Shown here piece by piece: positions 63,804-64,000 of a stretch of 64,000 nt of DNA; position 1 is the first letter of the stretch, and every line of letters begins with the position of its first letter. The translations under genes were made by a program, and so were the position numbers. Source of the DNA: Pseudorhizobium xiangyangii. Its GTDB lineage: Bacteria; Pseudomonadota; Alphaproteobacteria; Rhizobiales; Rhizobiaceae. The stretch lies in NCBI RefSeq assembly GCF_020531965.1, contig NZ_JAJAWH010000002.1:228194-292193 (forward strand), read 5' to 3'. The notes beneath the pieces are model-generated. The model had not been told where the DNA came from. It saw only the letters and a program-made list of their open reading frames with translations, and did no database searches.

Positions 63804-64000
63804 ATGGAAGACAACGTCGACAAACCGCGTGGCAACATAGGATGGGGCATTCCCGTCTCCGCAATTGCGCATCTGTTGTTTGCCGTCGTCGTTATTGTCG
63901 GCCTGCCGCTGGAGCTGCCGCAGCCATCGGAGGAAGAGGTTGTAACCGTCGAGATCGTGGAGCCCCCGTCGGAACCGGAACCGGAACCGGAACCGGAACC
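63804..64000 (+). CDS. TonB/DUF930-like exported protein, 5' part
   Basis: An open frame from the ATG at 63804 (AGGGAACGG upstream) that runs off the end. It starts with a short cytoplasmic tail, then one membrane helix (GWGIPVSAIAHLLFAVVVIV, about 13-32), then an acidic stretch (EEEVVTVEIVEPP) and a Glu-Pro repeat. This is the layout of TonB-like and of DUF930 proteins in rhizobia; the domain needed to decide lies outside the window. It diverges from the TetR-SMR pair. Confidence 0.7.
   Translation, partial: MEDNVDKPRGNIGWGIPVSAIAHLLFAVVVIVGLPLELPQPSEEEVVTVEIVEPPSEPEPEPEPE
63971..64000 (+). repeat. GGAACC hexanucleotide repeat in coding sequence
   Basis: Five tandem copies of GGAACC up to the window edge, encoding the Glu-Pro repeat of the TonB-like protein. 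It probably continues beyond the window. Copy number can change by slippage in steps that keep the frame. Confidence 0.85.

Noticed and set aside
63971-64000. CRISPR-like repeat at the window end
   Set aside because: Six-base tandem units without spacers, encoding Glu-Pro in frame.

Overview
The window is a stretch of core chromosome from an alphaproteobacterium of the Rhizobiaceae or a close relative. This rests on gene content and gene order: lsrB-trxB-lrp followed by greA-lpsB as I recall it from Sinorhizobium meliloti, tandem AbcR-type small RNAs between an ArsR-type gene and lsrB, a carB longer than the enterobacterial form, an alphaproteobacterial LexA box (GAAC-N7-GAAC) and high G+C codon use. 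I see no rRNA, tRNA, CRISPR array, insertion sequence or prophage. Nearly all of the sequence is explained by about 61 protein genes, two small RNA genes and several terminators.

Layout. 0-7 kb: the 3' end of apt, two MaoC-fold hydratases behind ychF, clpS on the opposite strand, pth, a membrane GGDEF-EAL protein, and rplY. 7-12 kb: a second c-di-GMP protein (MHYT-GGDEF-EAL), a small zinc-ribbon protein and a chemoreceptor. 12-20.6 kb: prs, a lipoprotein, then the lgt / MidA-like methyltransferase / pgeF / M24-like group, then ubiK, a YbjN gene, proC and csaA. 20.6-25 kb: a MarR / response regulator / histidine kinase operon resembling petP-petR, an SH3 secreted protein and a metallo-beta-lactamase-fold hydrolase. 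25-32 kb: a cold-shock gene, an EamA transporter, aspartate aminotransferase, a PQQ-type sugar dehydrogenase and ChaA. 32-37 kb: an Old Yellow Enzyme reductase with an ArsR regulator, the AbcR pair, lsrB, trxB and lrp. 37-41 kb: a lipopolysaccharide core locus (polysaccharide pyruvyl transferase family, DUF115-like, lpsB) ending at greA. 41-44 kb: a two-gene DNA-repair operon. 44-64 kb: transporters (DHA2, Fsr-like, MATE, SMR), an ArsR-SRPBCC-SRPBCC operon, carB, carA, and the yqeY-dnaG-rpoD macromolecular synthesis region, ending in a TonB/DUF930-like partial gene.

The most interesting unit is at 41.0-43.7 kb. A radical-SAM protein with a helix-hairpin-helix tail is followed 6 bp later by a protein fusing an uncharacterised N-terminal domain to a UdgX-type uracil-DNA glycosylase that carries the KRRIH loop. 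A perfect alphaproteobacterial LexA box lies just before the first gene. This reads as an SOS-controlled repair pair in which the radical-SAM step has no known substrate. Other points of interest are the tandem AbcR RNAs, a core-LPS locus whose middle genes differ from the S. meliloti arrangement as I recall it, and an M24-fold protein that has lost the usual metal ligands.
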